Shown here piece by piece: positions 1-5,636 of a DNA stretch of 5,733 nucleotides (its first letter is position 1; each line of letters begins with the position of its first letter). The translations under genes were made by a program, and so were the position numbers. Source of the stretch: Acidobacteriaceae bacterium (GTDB lineage Bacteria > Acidobacteriota > Terriglobia > Terriglobales > Acidobacteriaceae); NCBI GenBank assembly GCA_003162255.1, contig PMMJ01000496.1:1-5733 (forward strand), read 5' to 3'. The notes beneath the pieces were generated by a model. The model made no database searches, was not told the DNA's origin, and saw nothing but the letters and a program-made list of their open reading frames with translations.

Positions 1-2
1 GC

Positions 3-701
3 GGTTCTTATCTGCAAGATTGGCTGCTTTATCCAAACGACTGGAACTGGCGGCTTGAGCCCGAGGTGGGAGGTGCGCTGCGAGCGGTTGCCGACATTGG
101 CACGCACTGGCTGGATCTGATCGGCTGGATCACGGGCCGCCAATTGACGGAGCTCTGCGCCGATCTGGCCACCGTGATCCCGGTACGGCAGCGACCGAAG
201 GGACCGATAGAGACCTTTAAGCAGACCGAGGGCGCCTCTACCGAACCTGTGCAGATCACTACCGACGATTATGGTTCGATTTTGTTGCACTTTGAAGGTG
301 GCTTGCGCGGGGTACTGACGGTGTCGCAGGTGAGTGCAGGACGGAAGAACCGACTGTGGTTTGAGATTGATGGTTCGGAAGGTTCGTTGGCATGGGACGC
401 AGAGCAACCAAACACACTGTGGATCGGCAGCCGCAAAGAAGCGAATCGCTGGCTGATCAAAGATCCCTCGCTCATGAGCCCTGAGGCTCGTGGTTATGCG
501 GCGTACCCCGCAGGACATGCGGAAGGATATCCCGACACCTTTGTTCAGCTTTTCAAAGATCTCTACGGATATGTCGCCGCCGGCGATTTCAGGGCACCGC
601 GGTCCTTCCCGACCTTCGAAACCGGCCATTATGAGGTCAGGCTGTGCGAGGTTATCGCTGTGAGCGCACGGGAGCGAAGGTGGATAGAGGTTCTCGGGTA
701 G
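3..701 (+). CDS. Gfo/Idh/MocA family oxidoreductase, C-terminal part (5' end outside window)
   Basis: The frame is open from the left edge to a TAG at 699-701, giving 232 residues. A GTG at 66 is an internal valine, because the 21 codons before it already read as family sequence (GSYLQDWLLYPNDWNWRLEP). Members of this family usually have about 350-400 residues, so the N-terminal Rossmann NAD(P)-binding half is probably just upstream. What remains is the C-terminal alpha/beta substrate domain. The segment GGALRAVADIGTHWLDL carries the conserved Asp-x3-His pair (Asp at 93-95, His at 105-107) that lies at the active site in inositol and glucose-fructose oxidoreductases. EIDGSEGSLAW and the late GHAEGYPDTF segment are also typical of sugar dehydrogenases of this superfamily. 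The likely role is cytoplasmic NAD(P)-dependent oxidation or epimerisation of a sugar or cyclitol. The substrate cannot be told. The secreted glycosidase 64 bases downstream on the same strand supports a glycan-use locus. Family assignment is firm, specificity unknown. Confidence 0.93.
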   Translation, partial: GSYLQDWLLYPNDWNWRLEPEVGGALRAVADIGTHWLDLIGWITGRQLTELCADLATVIPVRQRPKGPIETFKQTEGASTEPVQITTDDYGSILLHFEGGLRGVLTVSQVSAGRKNRLWFEIDGSEGSLAWDAEQPNTLWIGSRKEANRWLIKDPSLMSPEARGYAAYPAGHAEGYPDTFVQLFKDLYGYVAAGDFRAPRSFPTFETGHYEVRLCEVIAVSARERRWIEVLG

Positions 702-717
702 AGAATCGGCAGTGCCG
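691..717 (+). other. Two small adjacent hairpins at the oxidoreductase stop codon
   Basis: TTCTC at 691-695 is the exact complement of GAGAA at 701-705, with a 5-base loop, and the TAG stop lies inside this structure. CGGC at 707-710 then pairs with GCCG at 714-717 around a 3-base loop. No T run follows, so this is not a convincing Rho-independent terminator. At most it could attenuate transcription or protect the mRNA end between the oxidoreductase and glycosidase genes. Stems this short also arise by chance. Confidence 0.2.
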
Positions 718-753
718 GGGATTTATTAACCAAACCTCACGGTTGCGAGAAAC

Positions 754-760
754 GGGGAGA
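754..760 (+). promoter_or_regulatory. Ribosome binding site of the glycoside hydrolase gene
   Basis: GGGGAGA lies six bases before the ATG at 766 when counted from its GGAG core. It is a good Shine-Dalgarno match and fixes this start, which also gives a complete signal peptide. No clear -35/-10 promoter pair is visible in the 64-base gap, which is compatible with read-through from the upstream oxidoreductase gene. Confidence 0.7.
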
Positions 761-765
761 AAACG

Positions 766-2595
766 ATGAAGAGATGTTTGCCACAGTCATGGAATCATCG
801 GGTGGTTGTTTTCGCTTCGCTCATTTTTCTGCTAACTCCGCTGAGCTCGCGCGCTCAAACCTCGCGCCCGGTTCCTGACCACGTTCCTCCCAAACGGTCG
901 TCGCAAATCCGCAACGGGTTCGGCATCAACTCTGACATGCCGCGCGATCCCTATCTCCCCTGGAACCGCTGGTGGTGGACGCGCATGTTCGACGCGGGTT
1001 TCAAGTGGGCCCGCATCGGACAATATGAAAACAGCTCGGACCGCACCAGTTGGGACTGGATCGAGCAGAAGCGTGGCGTATTCTCGAGCTCACCGGAGCT
1101 CGAAGACTTTGTGGATTCGCTGGTGGACAACGGGATCGATATCCAGGTGCAATTGATTTATGGCAACGTGATGTACACGTCGCCAAGCGGCAAACGTCCG
1201 GATGTGAGCGTTCCCGAGCCCGGATCGTTTCATAATGATGACCGGAGTTTGTATTCGATCTTCTGGCCACCCACTACGCCCGAACAGATTGCTGCCTTCA
1301 ATCGATACGCGGCCTGGATGGTGAATCATTTTCACGATCGTATCCACTACTGGGCTTTGGGGAATGAAGAGGACATCGGTTATTGGAACCCTTGGGGGAA
1401 TCCAGAGCAGTTTGGAAGGCTCTTGGCTCCTTTTATCGAAACCGTACACCGAACCGATCCGCAAGCTAAAGTGATCTATGGCGGTCAAGCGGACCCCACC
1501 CGGGACTTCACCCAGCGTGCTTTTGACACCTGCCAGTGCGCCTCGGGAATCGATGTGTACGCCTATCACACTTATCCGGGCTACGGTCAGAACTTGAATC
1601 CGGAAACCATGGATTACGGCGCGTACCAAACCGAATCTCCGCGGGCGTTGCGGGACTTAGTCAAGCATTATCCCGGAGTCAAACCAGACCTCCCATTCTT
1701 CGATGACGAATTCAATTCGATTCCTTCGTGGGTGGGTTCGGATGAATCGGTGCAGGCAAAGTACGTTCCTCGGGGTTTCGTCTATAACCTGGCATCAGGA
1801 GTGAAGACGTTTGTATGGCTGCTAGCCGCAGGGACAGACGGCAACGAGTACGACGACTTCGGAATCATTCATGGGATCACGAATCACGATACCGACTTCA
1901 CGCCTCGCCCGGTCTTTTACGCACTGCAAAACACGAATGCGCTATTCTCGGATACCAAGTTTGATCCATCCATCGAGGTCAACGGTCCGGACCTGCCTGC
2001 CTTGCGGCGCCACACCGGCTTTCCCTTCCTGGGATACGGGTTCCGATCGGACAGCGGAAAAGCGATCGTTGCGTACTGGCTGGCGGCTCATAGTTTGCCA
2101 GGAAATGCGTTTCCGCCGCTTTATGCCACGCTGTCATTGAAAAACACAGGGATTACGCATCCGGTTCTGGTCGATGTTGTCTCCGGCGAAATCAAACCGG
2201 TTTCGTGGAAACCGGGCACCACCGACACGCTGGAATTGTTGCCGGTAAAGGACAGCATCATGGCAGTGACCGACGAGGCCTACTTCGATTGGCCGGTTCT
2301 TCCGGAAGCTCCAAGCTCGCTCAACCTTTCCGTCACGGGCAATACTGTGAAACTGGACTGGGAGGTTCATGGTGGCAGTCGCACCGGCATCGTGGTGGAG
2401 CGCCGAGTCGATGAAACTGGTAGCGCAAAAGAAACTTGGAATCGAGTTGCAAAGCTATCGGCCACAGCGACCGAATACAGCGATTCCAGCCTCAAGAGGG
2501 GTGAGCGGTTCGCTTACCGGGTGCGCGCAATCAATGGCGATGGCGAGTCTGCGTACTCCAACATCGCGCGGGGAGCACTTCCAACCGGACCTTGA
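766..2595 (+). CDS. Secreted clan GH-A-like glycoside hydrolase with C-terminal fibronectin type III domain
   Basis: This 609-residue protein is probably exported. Residues 1-30 form a Sec signal peptide with a basic start, a hydrophobic core VVVFASLIFLLTPL and likely cleavage after SRA (A30|Q31). Residues about 50-400 read as a (beta/alpha)8 barrel. YWALGNEED gives the Asn-Glu pair N200-E201 expected for the acid/base, and LPFFDDEFNS gives E315 as probable nucleophile at the end of a later strand. Aromatic-rich segments (WNRWWWTRMF, residues 67-75) may line the sugar site. Residues about 415-508 look like the beta-sandwich that often follows GH39- or GH5-type barrels. Residues about 513-603 form a fibronectin type III domain (hallmark W-x-V, Y-x-Y/R-V-R-A-x-N and S-x-Y-S-N), typically a spacer or binding module. 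The retaining mechanism is inferred from clan GH-A. I cannot assign a CAZy family or substrate. The GC-rich RBS at 754 and the oxidoreductase upstream suggest a shared sugar-use transcript. Fold and secretion are well supported, substrate is not. Confidence 0.85.
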   Translation: MKRCLPQSWNHRVVVFASLIFLLTPLSSRAQTSRPVPDHVPPKRSSQIRNGFGINSDMPRDPYLPWNRWWWTRMFDAGFKWARIGQYENSSDRTSWDWIEQKRGVFSSSPELEDFVDSLVDNGIDIQVQLIYGNVMYTSPSGKRPDVSVPEPGSFHNDDRSLYSIFWPPTTPEQIAAFNRYAAWMVNHFHDRIHYWALGNEEDIGYWNPWGNPEQFGRLLAPFIETVHRTDPQAKVIYGGQADPTRDFTQRAFDTCQCASGIDVYAYHTYPGYGQNLNPETMDYGAYQTESPRALRDLVKHYPGVKPDLPFFDDEFNSIPSWVGSDESVQAKYVPRGFVYNLASGVKTFVWLLAAGTDGNEYDDFGIIHGITNHDTDFTPRPVFYALQNTNALFSDTKFDPSIEVNGPDLPALRRHTGFPFLGYGFRSDSGKAIVAYWLAAHSLPGNAFPPLYATLSLKNTGITHPVLVDVVSGEIKPVSWKPGTTDTLELLPVKDSIMAVTDEAYFDWPVLPEAPSSLNLSVTGNTVKLDWEVHGGSRTGIVVERRVDETGSAKETWNRVAKLSATATEYSDSSLKRGERFAYRVRAINGDGESAYSNIARGALPTGP

Positions 2596-2904
2596 CCGTG
2601 AATGATCGGGTGGGTTAACCAGCATCAATATGCCATTGGACGACTGGCAGAAGACGTGGGTGTTCGATTTCCGAAAAGAGTTCGAGTCGGGAGAAGTGCA
2701 ACCGTTTGTGCCACACGACCACACTACCTTTCCGAACCGCGCTCGCAGGGGCTGCTTCCCTGCCCCAATTCGCCATTGTCGGACTTGCGTTTCTCGGCTT
2801 CAGGGCCAGTCCTGTGAGGCCGTTCCTGTCGACGGCTCTTGCAGGTTTGCCTGTTCGATTCCACCGGCGTTCCGCCCGGCTTCTTCCATTTAGCGACCGC
2901 CCTT
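2596..2904. other. Convergent intergenic region without a convincing gene
   Basis: These 309 bases separate the end of the plus-strand glycosidase from the end of the minus-strand cluster. All strands are unusually open. A minus-strand frame of 97 codons (2908 to 2615) begins in an ATGA overlap with the stop of the gene before it, and two plus-strand frames of 70-90 codons cover the same bases. None has a recognisable domain. The minus-strand product is Arg-rich with scattered Trp, so the openness probably reflects GC-rich composition. GGGGC at 2748-2752 can pair with GCCCC at 2762-2766, but no T run follows, so no clear terminator is present for either unit. TTCGATTCC near 2855 resembles a tRNA T-loop, but the flanks do not pair. 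The region could be a decayed gene end or a dispersed repeat. Confidence 0.5.
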
Positions 2905-3591
2905 TCATAAGACCTCCGGCTCGACCAGTTTCGTCTCCGGAGTTCTAGCGTCACAGGTTGCACCGTGACCAGGGCCAGCGCGCGACTGCTTGATGACTTC
3001 TTCCGGCGAAACACTCTTCCGGGCTGCAGGTTGTCCGCCTTTCGGCTCGAATAGGCCCTTTCCCATAGTCCGCGCAAACTCACAACGTTCCCGCTGTCGC
3101 CGTTCACACTTGCGCATCACGCTGCGGTCCATCCGAACTCCGAACTCGAAGGAGAGTTGGTCGCGCCGCTTGTCCGTGAGTAATAGTTTCACCGCTATCA
3201 GCGTCTCGTCGTGGCATTCGGGGGGAACAGAGATGTAGCCGTGCGCGATGATCACTCCTTCCATTTGGCGAGGACGTAAAGGGACGTTGCGTTGCAGCCA
3301 AGGATTGAGAACAGTGGGTGGAAAATGACACAATTCAGCAATCACATCCGGATAATGCGAACCTTCCAGGGGATCCCATAAATCGAGCGGCCAATCCTCC
3401 CAGGGTGTCATCATTGCGACGTCCGTGATTAAGATCCCTGAGCGCAGAACCGTCATCTTGGCAGGTACGACGACTGCAACCTCGCCCGACGGTAAATCGT
3501 AAATCCGGGCAAGCTCATCTGGCGTCTGCTCGAAAGTGATGCGGTCGGGTTCGGGCGCGGGATCGCCGGAGTGCCCGGTTAGGATGCCCAA
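2905..3591 (-). CDS. Hypothetical protein, unrecognised; 5' end uncertain
   Basis: I do not recognise this protein. The 228-codon model starts at TTG (3589-3591) and ends with TGA at 2905-2907. Residues about 30-145 look like a compact beta-rich domain (EVAVVVPAKMTVL, GILITDV, MEGVIIAHGYISVP, LIAVKLLLTDKR, LSFEFGVRMDR). A short, strongly basic helix follows (RKCERRQRERCEF, about 160-172), and then a polar, Pro/Gly-rich, probably disordered tail. There is no signal peptide or membrane segment. The TTG start is weak: there is no ribosome binding site directly before it. The same frame stays open upstream to a TAA at 3679-3681 and reads as plausible protein there (TKTGDREYRTRLSRLEQLGIL), but contains no ATG or GTG. 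A GGAGG at 3671-3675 lies in front of this extension. The true N-terminus is therefore probably longer, reached by a frameshift from the short frame at 3734 or by a rare start. It is the last clear gene of the minus-strand cluster. That it is coding is likely, function unknown. Confidence 0.6.
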   Translation of the reverse strand: MGILTGHSGDPAPEPDRITFEQTPDELARIYDLPSGEVAVVVPAKMTVLRSGILITDVAMMTPWEDWPLDLWDPLEGSHYPDVIAELCHFPPTVLNPWLQRNVPLRPRQMEGVIIAHGYISVPPECHDETLIAVKLLLTDKRRDQLSFEFGVRMDRSVMRKCERRQRERCEFARTMGKGLFEPKGGQPAARKSVSPEEVIKQSRAGPGHGATCDARTPETKLVEPEVL

Positions 3592-3647
3592 CTGTTCAAG
3601 CCGTGACAGCCGGGTACGGTATTCTCGATCCCCGGTTTTGGTAAGCC

Positions 3648-3734
3648 TTAATCTTTGCGTTGGCGTTTTTCCTCCAGCTTAGGAAGTAAAAGAATGAAAT
3701 TAGGAATAACCTTCATCACCTCCATAACCACCAT
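3648..3734 (-). CDS. Short frame that may be the displaced 5' end of the downstream hypothetical gene
   Basis: An ATG at 3732-3734 lies three bases after the TGA of the 482-residue gene and opens 28 codons (MVVMEVMKVIPNFILLLPKL and then EEKRQRKD), ending at TAA 3648-3650. Its spacing matches the tight gene joints of the cluster. The next gene's frame is open from 3678 downward in the -1 register. A shift at the GAAAAAC run (3671-3665) would continue the product as PKLEEK-TPTQRLRLTKTG and on into the 228-residue protein. One extra A in the run would do the same in the genome. This makes the piece a likely detached N-terminus rather than an independent peptide. An internal ATG at 3714-3716 is preceded by GGAGGTG, but the spacing to it is too short for a normal ribosome site. 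It could also be meaningless. Confidence 0.35.
   Translation of the reverse strand: MVVMEVMKVIPNFILLLPKLEEKRQRKD
3671..3675 (-). promoter_or_regulatory. Shine-Dalgarno-like GGAGG without an ATG behind it
   Basis: On the minus strand GGAGG is followed by AAAAACGCCAACGC. The only near-start codons in the frame of the 228-residue gene are ACG at 3664-3666 (four bases after) and ACG at 3658-3660 (ten bases after). The motif could serve an ACG start, could stimulate a -1 frameshift on the A run beside it, or could simply be the codons for Leu-Glu-Glu in the short frame. The sequence alone does not decide. Confidence 0.25.
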
Positions 3735-3737
3735 AAG

Positions 3738-5186
3738 TCACTTAGAAATAGCTGTTTCCGCCTGGTTGCAGTCGGGGCAACAACCCTCGACACGTTGTGG
3801 GCATGGCAAATCGTAGGCGCGCGCCCATCGGTGCACGCTCTGGCTGGTATCTCGTCCCAGTAAAACTTGCCGCCCGGCGCTACTACTATGCCGAGGAATA
3901 TTGAGGTTGCGCAGCTTCCAGCCGATTTCCTCAGCGCTATAGGTGACAGTTTCTCCCCGAGATCGCAGGAGTGCGTTCACATCCTTGGCGAGTTCATCGA
4001 CCCTTACTTCGCGCTGCGTTCCGTTGTGAATAATACCCCGTAATATTTCGACGATCGGGCAGTTCACGTTACACGAGCGTTGCCCGCGGACCTCCTCGTC
4101 TTGCGGTCGCAGTAGCTGAACCGCATCGCGTGCTAGTTCCGAATCCTCCGGGAAGCATGCCGCTAGCGTGCGGGCGAGTTGGCGTGTTGCAGAGGCAAAG
4201 GTCGAGACATCAACTGGAGACTCCTGCACCTTTCCCAAATTCTTCAGCCGGTACATCAAAAGACGCGGCTGAAAATCGGTTGCAACTTCGTTTTGGACCC
4301 GCTCATCCAATGCCGAGGACTGGGTCTGGGATGGTGCCGCAGAAATGTGGATCACGCCACCGCCGAGAGCATCGACCGCAGCATCGTTTCCGCAGAAGAT
4401 GGCTTTCGGGCCATAGAGATCGACGACGCTTCCTCGCTTTCCCGTCAAATGCAGGCCACGGTACCTCGATGCGCGCAAAAGTCGCTGCATGTCGGGTTTC
4501 AGTTCTTGCTCGTGGAGAAGCAAGGTAAGGGACAATTCCATGGGCAATGAGCGGAAGCCACCTGGGGTGAGTTCAGCCAGCACCAAGGGATGGCGACAGA
4601 CGCAGTTGAGCAGGCGCAACACCTCGATGCCCAGTTCCTGATCAAGTCCAGAAATTATCAGGTCTAGCGCGGTCGGCAAGCGATCAGCCAACCAAGTGGC
4701 GATCGGAAAGCAGGCGAGCAGACTTGACTCCCTTTCAGGAAAATCTAAGTAGTGCTTAAACAAAGCGGCGATCGTAGCAAAGAGGCTCTGGGCTGAACCG
4801 TAGTCGTGACAACCGCAAGGGAACCTTATTGCCCGGCATAGACCCGGAGGCAGTTCCGGTGCCTCGTAAATACAGCCGCCGTGTTCGACGCGGGGGCCAA
4901 CCGTCCCTTGATTTCCGGTCCACAGTAAGAGCGCAGGCTTATTGAGCCCAGAAGAACCGGAGACGAGTTCGATCATTGCGCCATCGGCGAAGGTTTCACC
5001 GGTGCTGATGATATGGTTCTTGTTCGCAATTCCAGGCGCGCTAGAGGTTTGCGTCTCCGGGCGCGGGGATCTTGAGCTCTTGCGCTTCTGTTTCGAAGCC
5101 GCCGTCTTACGCGTCCGCAAAGTGCTTGGTTGACGCGCCTTGCGGGGGCACTTCGCGCAAATCTTCACCGCCGTTTTGGCTGCCAT
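3738..5186 (-). CDS. Putative degenerate P-loop helicase/ATPase-like protein with winged-helix-like and Cys-rich C-terminus
   Basis: The product has 482 residues. Residues 1-50 are basic and low-complexity with a CxxC (C10, C13), so probably disordered or nucleic-acid-contacting. From about 65 a globular part begins, with FPCGCHDYGS at 122-131. Residues about 170-345 read like an AAA+/D5-type helicase core: a hydrophobic strand TALDLIISG, helix, LLNCVCRHPLVLAEL, then SLTLLLHEQEL, RLLRASRYRGL, LYGPKAIF and DFQPRLLMYRLKN. Where a Walker A loop (GxxxxGKS/T) should follow the strand, the sequence is SGLDQELGIEV, with no Gly-Lys-Ser/Thr. The Walker B position reads LLLHEQEL rather than an Asp-Glu pair. 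Nucleotide hydrolysis is therefore doubtful. Residues about 393-455 (VDELAKDVNALLRSRGE, YSAEEIGWKLRNL) resemble the winged helix that ends many phage and plasmid helicases. C462, C469, C470 and C473 could bind zinc. The start is the ATG one base after the TGA of the 121-residue gene, implying coupled translation. The fold is inferred by eye. A real gene is near certain, the function open. Confidence 0.72.
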   Translation of the reverse strand: MAAKTAVKICAKCPRKARQPSTLRTRKTAASKQKRKSSRSPRPETQTSSAPGIANKNHIISTGETFADGAMIELVSGSSGLNKPALLLWTGNQGTVGPRVEHGGCIYEAPELPPGLCRAIRFPCGCHDYGSAQSLFATIAALFKHYLDFPERESSLLACFPIATWLADRLPTALDLIISGLDQELGIEVLRLLNCVCRHPLVLAELTPGGFRSLPMELSLTLLLHEQELKPDMQRLLRASRYRGLHLTGKRGSVVDLYGPKAIFCGNDAAVDALGGGVIHISAAPSQTQSSALDERVQNEVATDFQPRLLMYRLKNLGKVQESPVDVSTFASATRQLARTLAACFPEDSELARDAVQLLRPQDEEVRGQRSCNVNCPIVEILRGIIHNGTQREVRVDELAKDVNALLRSRGETVTYSAEEIGWKLRNLNIPRHSSSAGRQVLLGRDTSQSVHRWARAYDLPCPQRVEGCCPDCNQAETAISK

Positions 5187-5187
5187 G

Positions 5188-5553
5188 TCAGCGGACCGCC
5201 GCCCTTTCTACGCTGCCGGCTTCCTGCTCGATGCCATATGAAAGCCGAGCGAGCCTCTCCAGTGCCCAAACGATCTTCGTGGCGGAGTCACTTGCCTGAG
5301 CGTGCATTTCTACCACGACCAGCAGATCAATCAATTTCGCATTAGAAGAAAGCGGCCCCAGCTCATGGAACTTCGCATCGAGCGCGTTTTGGAGCCTGTA
5401 ATAATCTGCCAGCTGTTTCCGGAAGACTAAGGTCGCTTCTTCAATGCATTGAGATATCAGCCTTCTGGCTTGAAACCACGCATCGTTCTCGCGATTCTTG
5501 CTCTCCTGAGAAGGGACATCGCACTCCCGGCATGAACTCTGACGCTTCGGCAT
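5188..5553 (-). CDS. Small helical hypothetical protein with N-terminal CxxC
   Basis: This 121-residue protein is not recognised. It begins MPKRQSSCRECD, a short basic stretch with a CxxC pair (C8, C11). From about residue 24 it is almost entirely predicted amphipathic helix (ARRLISQCIEEATLVFRKQL, LQNALDAKFHEL, LIDLLVVVEMHAQ, ATKIVWALERLARL), suggesting a helical bundle or a helical partner-binding protein. There is no signal peptide or membrane span. The start is well supported by GGAGGTG at 5561-5567, seven bases before the ATG. Its TGA (5188-5190) is one base from the ATG of the 482-residue gene, so the two are very likely made together and may act in one complex. The basic CxxC start recurs in the larger neighbour. 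No catalytic motif is visible. Confidence 0.75.
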   Translation of the reverse strand: MPKRQSSCRECDVPSQESKNRENDAWFQARRLISQCIEEATLVFRKQLADYYRLQNALDAKFHELGPLSSNAKLIDLLVVVEMHAQASDSATKIVWALERLARLSYGIEQEAGSVERAAVR

Positions 5554-5560
5554 CCTGGTC

Positions 5561-5567
5561 CACCTCC
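5561..5567 (-). promoter_or_regulatory. Ribosome binding site of the 121-residue gene
   Basis: GGAGGTG on the minus strand, seven bases before the ATG at 5551-5553, is a near-consensus Shine-Dalgarno sequence. It is the strongest in the cluster. The 75-base gap to the preceding gene shows no clear promoter. Confidence 0.8.
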
Positions 5568-5590
5568 CCGATGTTGGTTCTTCCTCACAC

Positions 5591-5636
5591 GGTTCACTTG
5601 CGTCCGCGTTATGCTTCGCACAGCGGGTTCACTTGC
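5591..5636. repeat. Short direct repeat around the stop codon of the edge gene
   Basis: GGTTCACTTGC occurs at 5591-5601 and again at 5626-5636, 35 bases apart. On the minus strand it reads GCAAGTGAACC, and the upstream copy contains the TGA stop of the edge gene. This could be the trace of a local tandem duplication of the gene end. At 11 bases, a chance origin is not excluded. Confidence 0.35.

Noticed and set aside
66..701. GTG at 66 as the true start of the oxidoreductase
   Set aside because: The frame is open to the left edge and the upstream codons carry conserved family sequence, so the gene starts outside the window.
1090..1629. 179-codon minus-strand open frame inside the glycoside hydrolase gene
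   Set aside because: It lies antisense to a gene with clear signal peptide, catalytic motifs and FN3 domain. Its product has no recognisable domain, and GC-rich genes often leave the antisense strand open.
2748..2766. GGGGC/GCCCC hairpin as a terminator for the convergent genes
   Set aside because: The stem is only five pairs with a 9-base loop and is not followed by a T run on either strand.
2845..2875. tRNA T-arm-like TTCGATTCC
   Set aside because: The five bases on either side do not form a T-stem, and no anticodon arm or acceptor pairing is visible nearby.
2615..2908. 97-codon minus-strand frame beginning at the ATGA overlap
   Set aside because: Not listed as a gene because its composition is Arg/Trp-rich without domain features and the same bases are open on the plus strand. 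It is kept only as a finding to test.
4130..4550. Two overlapping plus-strand frames of 120-130 codons inside the 482-residue gene
   Set aside because: They overlap each other and the minus-strand gene, their products are rich in Arg, His and Pro without domain character, and they have no ribosome binding site.
5072..5345. Plus-strand frames of 71-75 codons across the joint of the 121- and 482-residue genes
   Set aside because: They lie antisense to both well-supported genes and have no domain or ribosome binding site.
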